A DNA stretch of 14,462 nt from Heterostelium multicystogenum (lineage: Eukaryota; Evosea; Eumycetozoa; Acytosteliales; Acytosteliaceae): the NCBI GenBank assembly GCA_003667245.1, contig RCNN01000527.1, forward strand, positions 1 through 14,462, written 5' to 3'. The notes beneath the pieces are model-generated. The model did no database searches, had not been told where the DNA came from, and saw only the letters and a list, made by a program, of their open reading frames with translations. Made by a program: the position numbers and the translations under genes. Below, piece by piece: positions 1-8,276 of the stretch (position 1 is the stretch's first letter; each line of letters opens with the position of its first letter).

Positions 1-1005
1 TAATAAAAGCAGTTTTCGGTTTGTCTTCCTCTTTCATAGGTATTTGATAATATCCAGAGATTAGATCTATTTTAGAAAATACAGTACATCCTACCATGTA
101 TGCCCATATTCATCTAATCGTGGAAGAGGATATCGATCTTTAATTGTGATACTGTTTTAAGTTTCTTGTAAAAAATACAAAAATCTATAAGTCCATCTTT
201 AGGTACTAATAATACAAGGCAGAGTATGGTGAACTTGATTCTTCAATGATGTTTGCTTTTAATAATTTATCCAATTCCTTTCCAATGTTCTTTTCTAGAA
301 CTGAGTATCTAGGAAGTGTACTTATGTTGGCGACGAATTAGTACCAAATGATTTCGTGTTCCACTGTTTTACTTGATTTTCAAAAAAGAATTGGTCATTG
401 AAAATATCTTTGAATTCGTCCATTATGTTGGCAATGGAATCTTCTGCCCCATTTGAATATTGTTAACAAGTGAAGTATATAAGTTTCCAAGGAGAACAAT
501 ACTCTGGATAATATCCTTGCTGTTGAACATGGATTTTCTGATGTCCAATCCATTATATAGTTGCCGTTGACCATCCATTGATTAGACATTTCAATAAATT
601 GGAATGAAGAAGGACTTCTAATTTTAATGCCATAAGTAGATCCATACCCAATATACATTAAAAAGTTAGATCCGACGATTTAATAATTTTCACTGAAGAT
701 TTCATTTGATGTGTTCCACAATTGAAAGTTACAAAAGATTGACCAATTACATTGATGTTGGAACCATTTGCGGCTGTAAATTGTTTGGTTTTAATAATCT
801 CTAACTTTAATTCTTGTGCTAAATCTTCTCTGATTATTGTGGATATTGCACCTGTATCAATGACAGTTTTAACAGGTCTTCCTTGAATGAACATAATAGC
901 TTGTAGTGAAGGTAATTGCCCATTGTCATTAGTTTGTATAGTCAGTGGTTTGGCCATAATCGATGTAGAAGAGTTGATGGAAATGCCTTCTAAAATGGTA
1001 AACAT
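1..1005 (-). pseudogene. pol of the Ty3/gypsy element: protease and N-terminal reverse transcriptase (partial)
   Basis: An open stretch 1005-658 (minus) carries a retropepsin-like protease: VKTVIDTGAISTII with the catalytic D-T-G at 847-858, followed by a flap and hydrophobic segments typical of clan AA proteases. The frame then breaks near 658; the next segment reads LGMDLL in a shifted frame, and further left comes NIMDEFKDIF, similar to the linker before RT in gypsy elements. From about 140 to 1 the RT fingers appear ([12 protein letters not shown], then [12 protein letters not shown] at about 73-37). The YxDD catalytic motif would be outside the window. Several frameshifts and stops indicate an inactive copy or an uncorrected sequence. 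Confidence 0.8.
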
Positions 1006-1846
1006 TGATCAAGATTCATTGGTTCATTGATCTGATTCACAGATTTAGGTTGGTTATTTTGAAACTGTGATTTTGTTTTTTCTGCTGATTTTCTTAAAAC
1101 AATCTGAGATTTTGTGACCTTTCCGATTACAAAATTTACAATGTAAGTAGATTTAGAGTTGTTTTTTGTTGTTATTGAACTGATAAACTTCATTGTTATT
1201 AGGTCTATTATTATTATGGTGTTGAATATAAGAAATGGGAGTTTGAGGATATGTGAAAGAATAGGTGGTTTGGACGGTGATAAAAAATTGGGTGGTTTTA
1301 TAGGAGTAGTTACATGTGTACTGCTGGAGATGTGTGAGAAACAGTAGAAGTGGCACGACGTAAATAATGATTATAAGCGAATTCCATCGCTAATAATTTT
1401 GAATGGCGACCTCGTAGCTTTCTGGTAAACCATTGATACAAAGATTGTTTGCAACTTCTGGAGGAAGTGCACCCAGGAAATAGATAACAAGAGTTTGTGG
1501 ACCTCCTTCGCCTTGTGGAACTCCAGAGCTTTTGATCTGAATGCAAACACAGAAGTCTGATACGGTGCATAATGACTCATTTTGATATTCATGAGTTCTG
1601 CTATGGGAGATATTTTTGGCTTTCCGAATGCTGCTCTCAATTGATTAACTATCTTTGCGTATGAATCCCTTTGAGTGGACTGTAAATTTTTAATAAATAG
1701 CATGGCACTTATCCCTTAGATAATAGATGATGTCTTCGGGTTTTTGTTCTCTGGGCCTACCGTGTTCTACCCAGAACAGAAAGTTCTCCACATCTTCGTG
1801 TGGTAATCCCGAAAAAATAGTAATGACCCTTCGTACAATCAGCCAT
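1006..1846 (-). pseudogene. gag of the Ty3/gypsy element, frameshifted
   Basis: The first ATG after the LTR is at 1846 (minus). A gag-like stretch HEDVENFLFWVEHGRP reads in a neighbouring frame within the first 40 codons, followed after a frameshift near 1700 by QRDSYAKIVNQLRAAFG and then, in another frame, FLGALPPEVANNL. These resemble the capsid region of Ty3-type Gag. Near the C-terminal end, 1140 down to 1099 encodes CKFCNRKGHKISDC, a C-x2-C-x4-H-x4-C zinc knuckle that in Gag binds RNA. At least three frame changes are needed to read it through. It leads directly into the protease region, as expected for a Gag-Pol precursor. Confidence 0.75.
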
Positions 1847-1855
1847 GGTTCTTTT

Positions 1856-1867
1856 CAGTTGACGCCA
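1856..1867 (-). promoter_or_regulatory. candidate primer-binding site
   Basis: On the minus strand TGGCGTCAACTG lies four bases inside the proposed LTR end. It starts with TGG, the complement of the tRNA CCA end, as expected for a minus-strand primer site. The matching primer tRNA cannot be identified from the window, so this rests on position and the TGG only. Confidence 0.3.
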
Positions 1868-1871
1868 AATA

Positions 1872-2242
1872 TGGTAAGTACCTATAGAGGTCAGATAAGA
1901 ATAATAAAGATAATGTTAATAACACAACCCTGCAGTTGGCAAAGGTTGATAAAATAACTAATAAGAAAAATAAGATTAAAAGATAAACTTTTATTATAAG
2001 AGGATTAGTACTAATGGTACTGAAAGGCGATTTGTAATAAGAAGAGGAGTTGGTATTTATACTTGTAGAAATGATTCCTTAGAAGAATCAGATATTATTA
2101 TTATTAGAAGGTAGTTGGAAAGATAATGATTAATGGTTAACCCTTATGATTATTTGAATAGGAAGATGTTATCTAGATCTTCTAAAGATCTGGATCAAGA
2201 GTTGTTAACGGGTCTAGTAGTCTTACTATATGGATACAACCA
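1872..2242 (-). repeat. candidate 5' LTR of the Ty3/gypsy element
   Basis: The stretch between gag and the tRNA gene is non-coding and behaves like an LTR. On the minus strand it can be bounded as TGGTTG at the tRNA side and TTACCA at the gag side, giving short TG...CA termini. A TATA-like TATAAATACC lies at 2053-2062 (minus) and AATAAAAG, a possible poly(A) signal, follows nearer the gag side. A perfect 7-bp inverted repeat (AGATCTT/AAGATCT) lies near 2176-2192. Only one copy is in the window, so the boundaries cannot be verified by comparison and TGTATCC at 2238 is an alternative start. Confidence 0.5.
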
Positions 2243-2243
2243 G

Positions 2244-2317
2244 GCCGTCTTAGCTCAGCTGGTAGTAGCGTAAGACTGAGATTCTTAAGGTCGTTGGTTC
2301 GATCCCGACAGATGGCA
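2244..2317 (+). tRNA. tRNA-Phe-like gene with GAG anticodon (degenerate?)
   Basis: A full cloverleaf can be drawn. Acceptor GCCGTCT (2244-2250) pairs with AGATGGC (2310-2316), with discriminator A2317. The T arm is GTTGG-TTCGATC-CCGAC (2293-2309). The anticodon stem TAAGA/TCTTA (2271-2275/2283-2287) encloses CTGAGAT, giving anticodon GAG at 2278-2280. Apart from that loop the sequence resembles eukaryotic tRNA-Phe(GAA), whose loop would be CTGAAGA; here an A is missing and a T added. The D arm has one extra base (GGTAGTAGC), so the D stem GCTC/GAGC is spoiled. The short variable loop (5 nt) argues against a genuine tRNA-Leu. It is either a decaying tRNA-Phe or an assembly artefact. A box and B box are recognisable, so it could still recruit TFIIIC. 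Confidence 0.8.
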
Positions 2318-2319
2318 TC

Positions 2320-2323
2320 TTTT
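2320..2323 (+). terminator. Pol III terminator of the tRNA gene
   Basis: A TTTT run begins three bases after the mature tRNA 3' end, the usual RNA polymerase III stop. Further T stretches follow, including a 27-base T run at 2363-2389. Confidence 0.6.
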
Positions 2324-2362
2324 CTTTAAAAATACCATTTTGCGCGCATACTAAACAATTTG

Positions 2363-2389
2363 TTTTTTTTTTTTTTTTTTTTTTTTTTT
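2363..2389. repeat. 27-base poly(T) tract
   Basis: An uninterrupted T run 46 bases downstream of the tRNA gene. It may be a back-up Pol III terminator, the poly(A) end of a minus-strand retroinsertion, or an insertion target, since L1-type endonucleases prefer T/A-rich sites. Nothing in the window decides between these. Confidence 0.9.
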
Positions 2390-2394
2390 CGATT

Positions 2395-2404
2395 TTTTGT
2401 ACAG
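2395..2404. repeat. target-site duplication, left copy (SINE)
   Basis: TTTTGTACAG, identical to 2809-2818, immediately precedes the SINE head. Confidence 0.8.
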
Positions 2405-2808
2405 GCCCAAGCCAGAATAGCTGATGTGGTATGGTAGTCTGCTTGTGATGCCTTGTCGTGGGGTTCGAATCCCGGGTTTTCCAGTTTTTCCCCATACCTT
2501 TCCAGTGAACCCATGTACTTTCAAGTCTGTATGATACCATCCCGCCATGAAGAATATGTAAATTGACAAGCGAAGCCCTCAACTACGTAAACCATTGGTG
2601 TACTCTTAAAAATCTTCTGTCGCTTCGAAATACTTAACAGTCCACTGTTGAAACACCTTGCTCCAATAATAATAGGCAGTCATGCCTCTATAAAATGATG
2701 GTCATCACAACCGGCCTGTGGTTGTAAAAAGAAATCTGTAGGCTTCTAAACCCTACCTTAAATAAACAACTGTATGTTTATAACAACAAAAAAAAAAAAA
2801 AAAAAAAA
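2405..2808 (+). mobile_element. tRNA-derived SINE with poly(A) tail (copy 1)
   Basis: The 404-bp element is flanked by a perfect 10-bp direct repeat TTTTGTACAG (2395-2404 and 2809-2818), a target-site duplication, and ends in 21 A's (2788-2808). Its head has an A-box-like TAGCTGATGTGGT (2418-2430) and a good B box GGTTCGAATCC (2462-2472), in tRNA order, with TTGTGAT between them reminiscent of a tRNA-His anticodon loop. It is therefore a Pol III-type SINE with a degenerate tRNA head, not a functional tRNA. The body (about 2485-2787) carries the blocks CCTCTATAAAATGATGGT and CTTCTAAACCCTAC that recur in the element at 7335-7530. The poly(A) tail suggests mobilisation by an L1-type LINE such as the one that follows. 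Antisense translation gives the NPGFEP peptide that is a known tRNA artefact. Confidence 0.8.
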
Positions 2809-2818
2809 TTTTGTACAG
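2809..2818. repeat. target-site duplication, right copy (SINE)
   Basis: TTTTGTACAG immediately follows the SINE poly(A). Removing the SINE rejoins the sequence left of 2404 with the 5' leader of the LINE. Confidence 0.8.
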
Positions 2819-2910
2819 ATAGTATCTGTATAAAGTTTATCTAGTTTTTGTTTATCATTGTTAGGTTAGACTCACTGCTTGTGTTAGTGCATCTTAGTTA
2901 TCTGTCTAAT

Positions 2911-3729
2911 ATGTCTGGTCACAGGATTAAAGAAAAAATAGCCAACTTTTATAATAGTCAACATAAGTTCAACAGCAGCATTAGCTTCAAAGACGTACTG
3001 AAGCTTAACACACTTTATGTAAGACTGTGCTTCCCGCGTGCGAAGCATATAATTGCTAAGACCAAAGACAGGCTCTATGGCTTGTTTCAGGTTGTCTACA
3101 AGCACTTTGTCTCGACTGCCAGTAAAGACGGTCTGCTATTCTCTGGTAGGGTCGATGTAGAACGTCTTGGCGAGTTGCACGAGTTCTGCTGTGAAAACCT
3201 CTCGGAGTCTAAATGCAGGAAGGTTACTGCCTTCTTCCCTGAGTTCAACTTTGTTCGTGTCTCGGCCATATCTTCTAATGATTGCATTGATGTGGTGTCT
3301 GGCAAGTTCGATGCTAAGGGTACCAAGAAGTCTTCGGTTTCAATGCGGTGCATATCAGTCATAAGTCGGTTAGGTTGCCTTCTAACAGTGCAGACGTAGA
3401 GATCTGGAGGTCCTCTTCTTGGTATCTCTTTGGTAGGGATGCTAAGTTGGCGGACGTCAACGTAGAGGATAAGGCATCAGGTCTTTCGTGCACTCTCTCC
3501 CTTATGTTCCTCCTAGAGATAAGAGCGGTCCTAGTACGCCAGACTGTAAGGATACTGCTCCGTGTAAGAGCACGGTACTCAACAAAACGGTTGGCAAGCA
3601 ACGGCGAGCGTGCATGTTAGCGACTCCTCGTCAGAGGGGGAAGAGGTTGAGAAGTCCGGCGTGCCCAGTGTGAGCAAGCAGTGGCTGGTGGTAAAAAGTC
3701 CAGCTCAGCAGGACTATCAAGCCCGTTAA
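2911..3729 (+). pseudogene. LINE ORF1, frameshifted
   Basis: The likely start is the ATG at 2911 (MSGHRIKEKIANFY). Frame one runs to about 3350 with a mixed polar/aromatic sequence and no recognisable family motif. After a single-base shift a second frame gives EIWRSSSWYLFGRDAKLADV, a third from about 3485 gives a Pro/Lys-rich stretch (YVPPRDKSGPSTP), and a fourth from about 3605 gives an acidic-serine segment SDSSSEGEEVEKSG and ends YQAR at a TAA (3727-3729). The composite length of about 270 residues fits a small LINE ORF1, which generally binds the RNA. I see no RRM, coiled coil or zinc knuckle, so the role is inferred only from position. The upstream in-frame ATG at 2848 is also possible. 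Confidence 0.65.
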
Positions 3730-6700
3730 GGTATAGAACTCTTTAAGACCCTTGTCTGGAACTGCAGAGGAGCCGTGACAGACAAATCGCTTGCTGATAT
3801 CTCCTCTACTTACACTGGTTTTTCCCCTGTTCTGACCATTCTTACCGAGATCAACGATGTTAACTCTCGCTTCTTTTCGACATTCAATCCTCACAACAAG
3901 GATTGCGCGCTTCTCGCCACCTCTAACGGTAGAGGTACCGGGGTGGCAGTCATTTCACATTACGACAGAATTAAAATCACTCCTATTCAAATGGACGATA
4001 ATGGCAGGTACATATTACTCAATGTTTCATTCACTGGTGGTACGACTACAACATGTTGGCGGTTTATGCTCCGGCTTCCCGTGAAGGGAGGAGTCTTTTG
4101 CGGACTCTCTGCTTTCCTTCTCGAAGCTGTGGAGCCCTTATAAAGTTGATATTGTATGTGGTGACTTCAATTGTGTTCCTGGTGATGCTCTCCTCTCTCT
4201 ACTGTTCTCGACGCGATTTCCGAAGAGCATGATTTAGTTGACGTTGGTTCTGATGCTAACCAGTGCACGTGGTCGCACAGTGGGTCTCTAAGCGACTTGA
4301 CAGGTTTTACATTAAGTCCTTTTATTAACAACTCCTTCTCTGTCGTTCCTACGGCGCTGTCCGACCACTCTATGCTTTTTTACCAGATCCCTTCCGGTCT
4401 GTCGGGCTCTGTCCTACCTCCCCTTGGAGTTGGATAGTATACTGCGATGGAACCGGTAGTCAAAGATAAAGTTAATCAAATTCTCTCTTCTAGGACAGTG
4501 ACATCACTGAACGACTGGATCACCATGAAGTCAGTTATCGTTAGCACCTATAAGAAGTTCCAGAGTCTTCGTAGGCTGCCCAAGCGCAAGCTTATCGCCA
4601 GCTTGATCACTATCATGAGCACACCCGAACTGTCTGTGGAAGTCAGAGGTAAGGCTAAGAATGACCTCCTTCTCCTGCAGTCGGAGGAGGCGTCTATCAG
4701 GGACTCCATCCGCAAGATGTGCCAGCAACTGAACGGGGAAGTACCGTCGAAAGTGCTGACTGCCAAGCTCTCCCAATCTAAAAGAGACACTACCATTCCA
4801 GGCCTAAGAAGACCGGATGGGAGTGTCACCAAGGATGTAAACGAGATGACCAAAATCATGGAAAACTTCTACTCTGGCTTGTTTGCCAACGTCAAAGACG
4901 ACCCCGAAATTCACCTGCAAATGCTTTAAAAAGGTGGGCCTGTCAACCTTTGACACTTCTATCGGTAAGCGTTTCACTGTTGAGGAGGTGACAGACATGA
5001 TCCGCCTCTAACCCCTATAAGGCCCCTGGTCCGGATGGGCTAGGGCTGTGTTTATTTGGAGCATTTAGAGCCAGTGTCCTCTATACTCACCTCTCTTTTT
5101 AACAAGCTCTGGAAGGTAAGTGCCGCATCCCATCTGATTTCAAGGTCGGTGTCATCACCACTATCTACAAAAAAGGATGTGCACGACCCCGCCAACAGAA
5201 GACCAATCACACTCCTCAACTGCGACTATAAGCTGCTATCTAAAGCCATAAATGAGCGCTTCAAACCTCAGGTGGAAAAAATAGTTAGCGTGTCGCAAAC
5301 TGGTTTTGTTCAAGGAAGGTATATCATGGACAATATTGTTACTATGAAGTAATTATTAGACTATTGTGTCGAAAATAAGATCATTTTTATCACGTTGTTC
5401 GACTTCAACAAGGCCTTCGACTCTATCTCGCACGGATCTATCAGGCGTACACTCGAGCACATTGGCACTCCCCCTGGTCTTATCAACTTAATCATGATAT
5501 AGTTGGTTCCTCCGCCAGGTGTTGTTAACGGCTTTCTTACTAACTCTATTGTACTCATAAGGGGAACCAAGCAAGGGGACCCTTTGTCGCCTACTCTCTT
5601 TGTGTTAGTCATCGAGTGCCTGGCTAGGTGTATCAACCAATCTATCGCCAAAGGACCCTCTTAACCATCAGGGAGATGTCTTTAGATGCTTCAGTTTGCA
5701 GACGACTCTGCTACACTTTCTTCTTCCTTCAAAGACTTACACATCAAGCTCAGTATATTGATATGTTCTGTAAAGCGACTTCGTCTAAGGTTAATCCCAT
5801 CCAAATGTTCAATCATCAAAAATTGGGATTCATCCAGATGAGAAGACATATCCCCCTATCATTGGCCATCAGAAGATACCTGTGTCTAATGTTCCCGAGC
5901 GATATTTGGGACTATTCTTTACAGCCAATGGCCTACATCACTCATTGGACTCCGTTGTCGACTCATTAAGTCTAATCTTCTCAGATGGAAGTCCACAGGC
6001 ATCACTCTGCGGACTAAAGTTTCAATCGTCAAGTCATATTCCCTCAGTAAACTTACCTACAATATGTACGTAGATACACTCACTGATGAGGAAGTTAAGA
6101 AGCTGGATAACGTCATCTCATGTTTCCTTTGGGCGTCCAATTCGGCCCCTTTCTCAGACTTCAAAACACTACAGAAAAAACTATGTCTAAGCAACGTGCT
6201 GTTCAGCACTGGATGCGAGGATGGTGTCTCTTTGTGGGACATCAGACTGAGAAATGTGGCTCAAAGAGTTTCTTTAACAGATACCTCTACCTCTCTTCGA
6301 TGAAACCGTATAGCGTCAGCTACTTTGATAGTTGGATCAAACAACAGAGGTGCAAAAATGTCACTTCGATATTCCTGCGAGCTTGCCATGCTCAGTGGCA
6401 CTTGCTAGCATCGCACCTCAAACATGTCAAACCCGGTCTCTTAATGCCACACCACTTCTGTCTAAAGGGATCCCCTTATCGCTTAGGGAGATCTATGATT
6501 GCCTGATATCCATGGAATACAAAACCCCCAAGCTGACGGATGGTCAATTTCAATGGTCGCTTCCGCCCACTAAAGTCGACTTCACCTCCAAATCTAATAT
6601 ATTCACCCACATTGCCAACGTAAGCCACCATAGAGGACGGAACACCGTCTTCAGATTCTTTGCTAGGGCACTACCTGGTTTAGCCTACGTCAAAAACTCA

Positions 6701-7073
6701 GATTGTTGTATGTGCTGCAATCACTACTCTGACCCGTATATTCATACATTCTCCAATTGTCGAGTAGTAATTCAGCGCTTCAATCTGTCGACGATCTTCA
6801 AACCACTTAGGCCTCTCAATTCCCACCTACCATTGGTCACTCGAGCAGTCCTATGCTCTGTTAACCAGACGTGATATAGTTTCTGTCTTGGTCTCCATCA
6901 TATACCACCAAATATGGAAGTTCTACTGTAAATGTAACTTCGGTAAACCCCTGTTGTCGAAAACGATCTATTGTCCAATTCGCTTATCCTGTCGGAGTAT
7001 CATAATCATGTATCTGTCTTGTCTCTCGTCTCTAAGAAACGACGTCGTTAAGCTCCGTGCCAAACTCATGTAA
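3730..7073 (+). pseudogene. LINE ORF2: APE endonuclease, reverse transcriptase, CCHC finger (mutated)
   Basis: Starting right after the ORF1 stop and in the same frame, VWNCRGA (from 3754) opens the apurinic-like endonuclease that nicks target DNA. It continues with ILTEIND (catalytic Glu at 3847), GTGVAVIS, YAPAS, GDFN (4160-4171), RLDRFYIK in a shifted frame, and SDHSML (4360-4377). After a linker (MEPVVKDKVNQI from 4447) the RT begins with KAPGPDG (5019-5039), then NRRPITLLN, QTGFVQGRYI, DFNKAFDS (catalytic Asp, 5401-5424), RGTKQGDPLSP (5560-5592) and FADD (5695-5706). RYLGLFFTANG and the thumb follow. The C-terminal end has C-x2-C...H-x4-C (6704-6760), a finger typical of L1-type ORF2. 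The composite is about 1,110 residues, a normal length. Frame changes occur near 4050, 4105, 4195, 4290, 4930 and 5150, among others, and stops fall inside the RT near 5350 and 5502. No ATG precedes the endonuclease. Confidence 0.92.
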
Positions 7074-7334
7074 TTCAACCAGTGTAGCTCTGTATCAGCT
7101 GCTTCATCAACTTCTCACACTTTTTTCAACTCCTATCCAACTCATATCAACCAATTTCAGCTCATCGCAACTATCAATCTATCTCGTACAACTATATTAA
7201 CTTAATATGACGAAAATAGAATACATAAAAAGAAAGAAAAAAAAAAAAAATAGAAAACTGATGGCTTCGGTCATCCGAAAAATAAAGCTTAATACTTCAA
7301 TTTTTACTCCTTAAAAAAAAAAAAAAAAAAAAAA
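7074..7334 (+). other. LINE 3' UTR with small hairpin and poly(A) tail
   Basis: After the ORF2 stop (7071-7073) comes a pyrimidine-rich stretch, an internal 14-base A run (about 7237-7250), then TTCGG-TCAT-CCGAA (7266-7279), a perfect 5-bp hairpin preceded by GATGGC, then a 22-base A tail. Hairpins in LINE 3' ends are RT recognition sites in some families (for example eel UnaL2), but L1-type elements usually rely on poly(A), so a role for this one is speculative. Confidence 0.75.
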
Positions 7335-7530
7335 TTTCGAACGAAGATTGATGGCTTGGTTTGTTGGTTCGAAGCTCTGTTCCAATTTTTCTCTTATGAA
7401 CTAAATAATAGGCAACCAAATCCTCTATAAAATGATGGTGATACCATTCATACTGTTGTTGTTTTAAGAAAACTGTAGCCTTCTAAACCCTACAATAAAT
7501 AACTCTGTATACAAAAAACACCACAAAAAA
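7335..7530 (+). mobile_element. SINE-related sequence, short form (copy 2)
   Basis: This stretch aligns in order with the SINE at 2405-2808. It has a B-box-like GTTGGTTCGAAGC (7363-7375) followed by CCAATTTTTCTC, matching the head end of copy 1, then AATAATAGGCA, then CCTCTATAAAATGATGGT (18 identical bases), CTTCTAAACCCTAC (14 identical bases) and AATAAATAACT, then an A-rich tail. Copy 1 has roughly 150-200 extra bases between head and tail, so this is a shorter subtype or an internally deleted copy. No clear target-site duplication is seen and the A-rich tail is interrupted, consistent with an older insertion. It may have been the resident sequence into which the LINE inserted. Confidence 0.65.
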
Positions 7531-7887
7531 GTAGCTACTTCAACCAGTATATAGAATTTCATGATTCCAGTAGAAGTTTTAATGGCTAAGAATATTAAAA
7601 ATAGTATACAACGGCTGATATCCATCCCTCTAAATCACATATGTTTCAACATTGAGAAAAATGTATTAATCCAAAAGAGATTATCTAGATTATGATTATG
7701 GTAATTAAATCTTTTTTTATATGAAAATAATAATAATATATGTCTCAAATGGTTACTGGATCTCAATCATTAATAAAGTAGAAAGCAGAGTATTAATTAA
7801 AATTAAATTAATTATAGGTATCTTAATGTTCTTGTACTGTATCAATGACAAAGGTTATCAAAGTAAACTATGCCAGAATTTAAATGC
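7531..7887. other. AT-rich intergenic stretch, nothing recognised
   Basis: No ORF, RNA gene or repeat is supported here; the sequence is short A/T-rich tracts. Confidence 0.6.
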
Positions 7888-8276
7888 TAGGTGAATGTAG
7901 TGGTGAAATGTCACAACAAGCATTTGCTAAGGTAATTATTATATAAGCTTAAGCTATTTTCAATTATGATGCCAATTTTCTATTTATTAAATCAGTTTTA
8001 AAATTGATTATCGATGCGATTGTGTAGGACTAAATAGAGTCGAGTGGAGTAGTAAACAGCTCTCTATCCTCTCGGTGCCACTTTATCCGGCACACTCAAC
8101 CAGCAATGATCATCTATGACATAGTTGATGAATCAATTGCTCTACATTGTTGGCCAATGTTCATATAGCAATGTCAAATTCGTTCATACAGTGACAAACA
8201 CAACTTGACCCCTGAAAAGTTTGCAAATTCGTCAAGTTGATCAAGGACCTGGTCAATTTTATTCGGTATGTCACCC
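7888..8276 (+). pseudogene. decayed partial copy of the gene at 11791-12148 (copy A)
   Basis: This block is similar over about 360-390 bases to 11791-12148. Both contain GAATGTAGT, then TTTGCTAAG followed by a GTAA intron of roughly 80 bases sharing ATTATATAAGCTTAAGC and TTCTATTTATTAAATCAG, then a downstream exon ending at a GTATGT donor. Reading through, copy A keeps GECSGEM, AFAK, IESSG, QPAMIIYDIV and SIALH, while copy B has ECS, VFAK, LDEIESSG, QPRIDIDDIV and TIALH. In copy A the exon has TAG and TAA at the LDE position and further breaks, so it is a pseudogene. The intron is retained in both, so duplication was at DNA level rather than by retroposition. The function of the family is not recognised. 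Confidence 0.65.

Larger units (their letters stand above)
1..2242 (-). mobile_element. Ty3/gypsy-type LTR retrotransposon, 5' half, mutated, truncated by window edge
   Basis: Reading the minus strand from about 2242 down to 1 gives, in order, a candidate LTR, a gag-like region with a CCHC zinc knuckle, a retroviral-type aspartic protease (DTGA), and the beginning of a reverse transcriptase ending in a motif SGYYQIPM. The order gag-PR-RT with protease before RT is that of Ty3/gypsy elements. The remaining RT, RNase H, integrase and the second LTR would lie left of base 1. The reading frame changes several times by single bases, so this copy is unlikely to encode working proteins as written. 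The outer end lies within a few bases of the 5' end of a tRNA gene, as known for yeast Ty3 and for the dictyostelid DGLT-A family. Family-level assignment is inferred; the element class is well supported. Confidence 0.85.
2809..7334 (+). mobile_element. L1-type non-LTR retrotransposon (LINE), near full length, mutated
   Basis: Two consecutive coding regions (2911-3729 and 3730-7073) are followed by a 240-base 3' UTR and a 22-base poly(A) (7313-7334). The second has APE endonuclease, reverse transcriptase and a terminal CCHC motif in the order of L1-clade elements such as the dictyostelid TRE family. It sits downstream of a tRNA gene: 75 bases if its 5' end is at 2393, once the SINE is discounted. 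Dictyostelium TRE3 elements integrate downstream of tRNA genes at comparable distances, so a TRE3-like element is the best guess. The 5' end is not defined by a clear duplication; TTTCGA at 2387-2392 and 7335-7340 is a weak candidate. Its coding region is clearly more GC-rich than the flanks. Frameshifts and in-frame stops make this copy non-autonomous as written. Confidence 0.92.

Noticed and set aside
2405..2484. Functional tRNA-His gene
   Set aside because: A and B boxes and a GTG triplet are present, but acceptor and anticodon stems do not pair, and a poly(A)-tailed body with target duplication follows.
2250..2582. Minus-strand ORFs containing GIEPTTLR and NPGFEP
   Set aside because: These peptides are the familiar antisense translations of tRNA T arms; the DNA is the tRNA gene and the SINE head.
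5340..5510. Reassigned stop codons (TAA/TAG as amino acids) to explain stops in the RT
   Set aside because: Other frames end at the same codons, stops coexist with frameshifts, and the copies at 7888 and 11791 differ at these sites, so decay or error is simpler.
7293..7544. TACTTCAA direct repeat around the short SINE as a target duplication
   Set aside because: The left copy lies inside the LINE 3' UTR, before its poly(A), which is inconsistent with a simple SINE insertion; an 8-mer in A/T-rich DNA can be chance.
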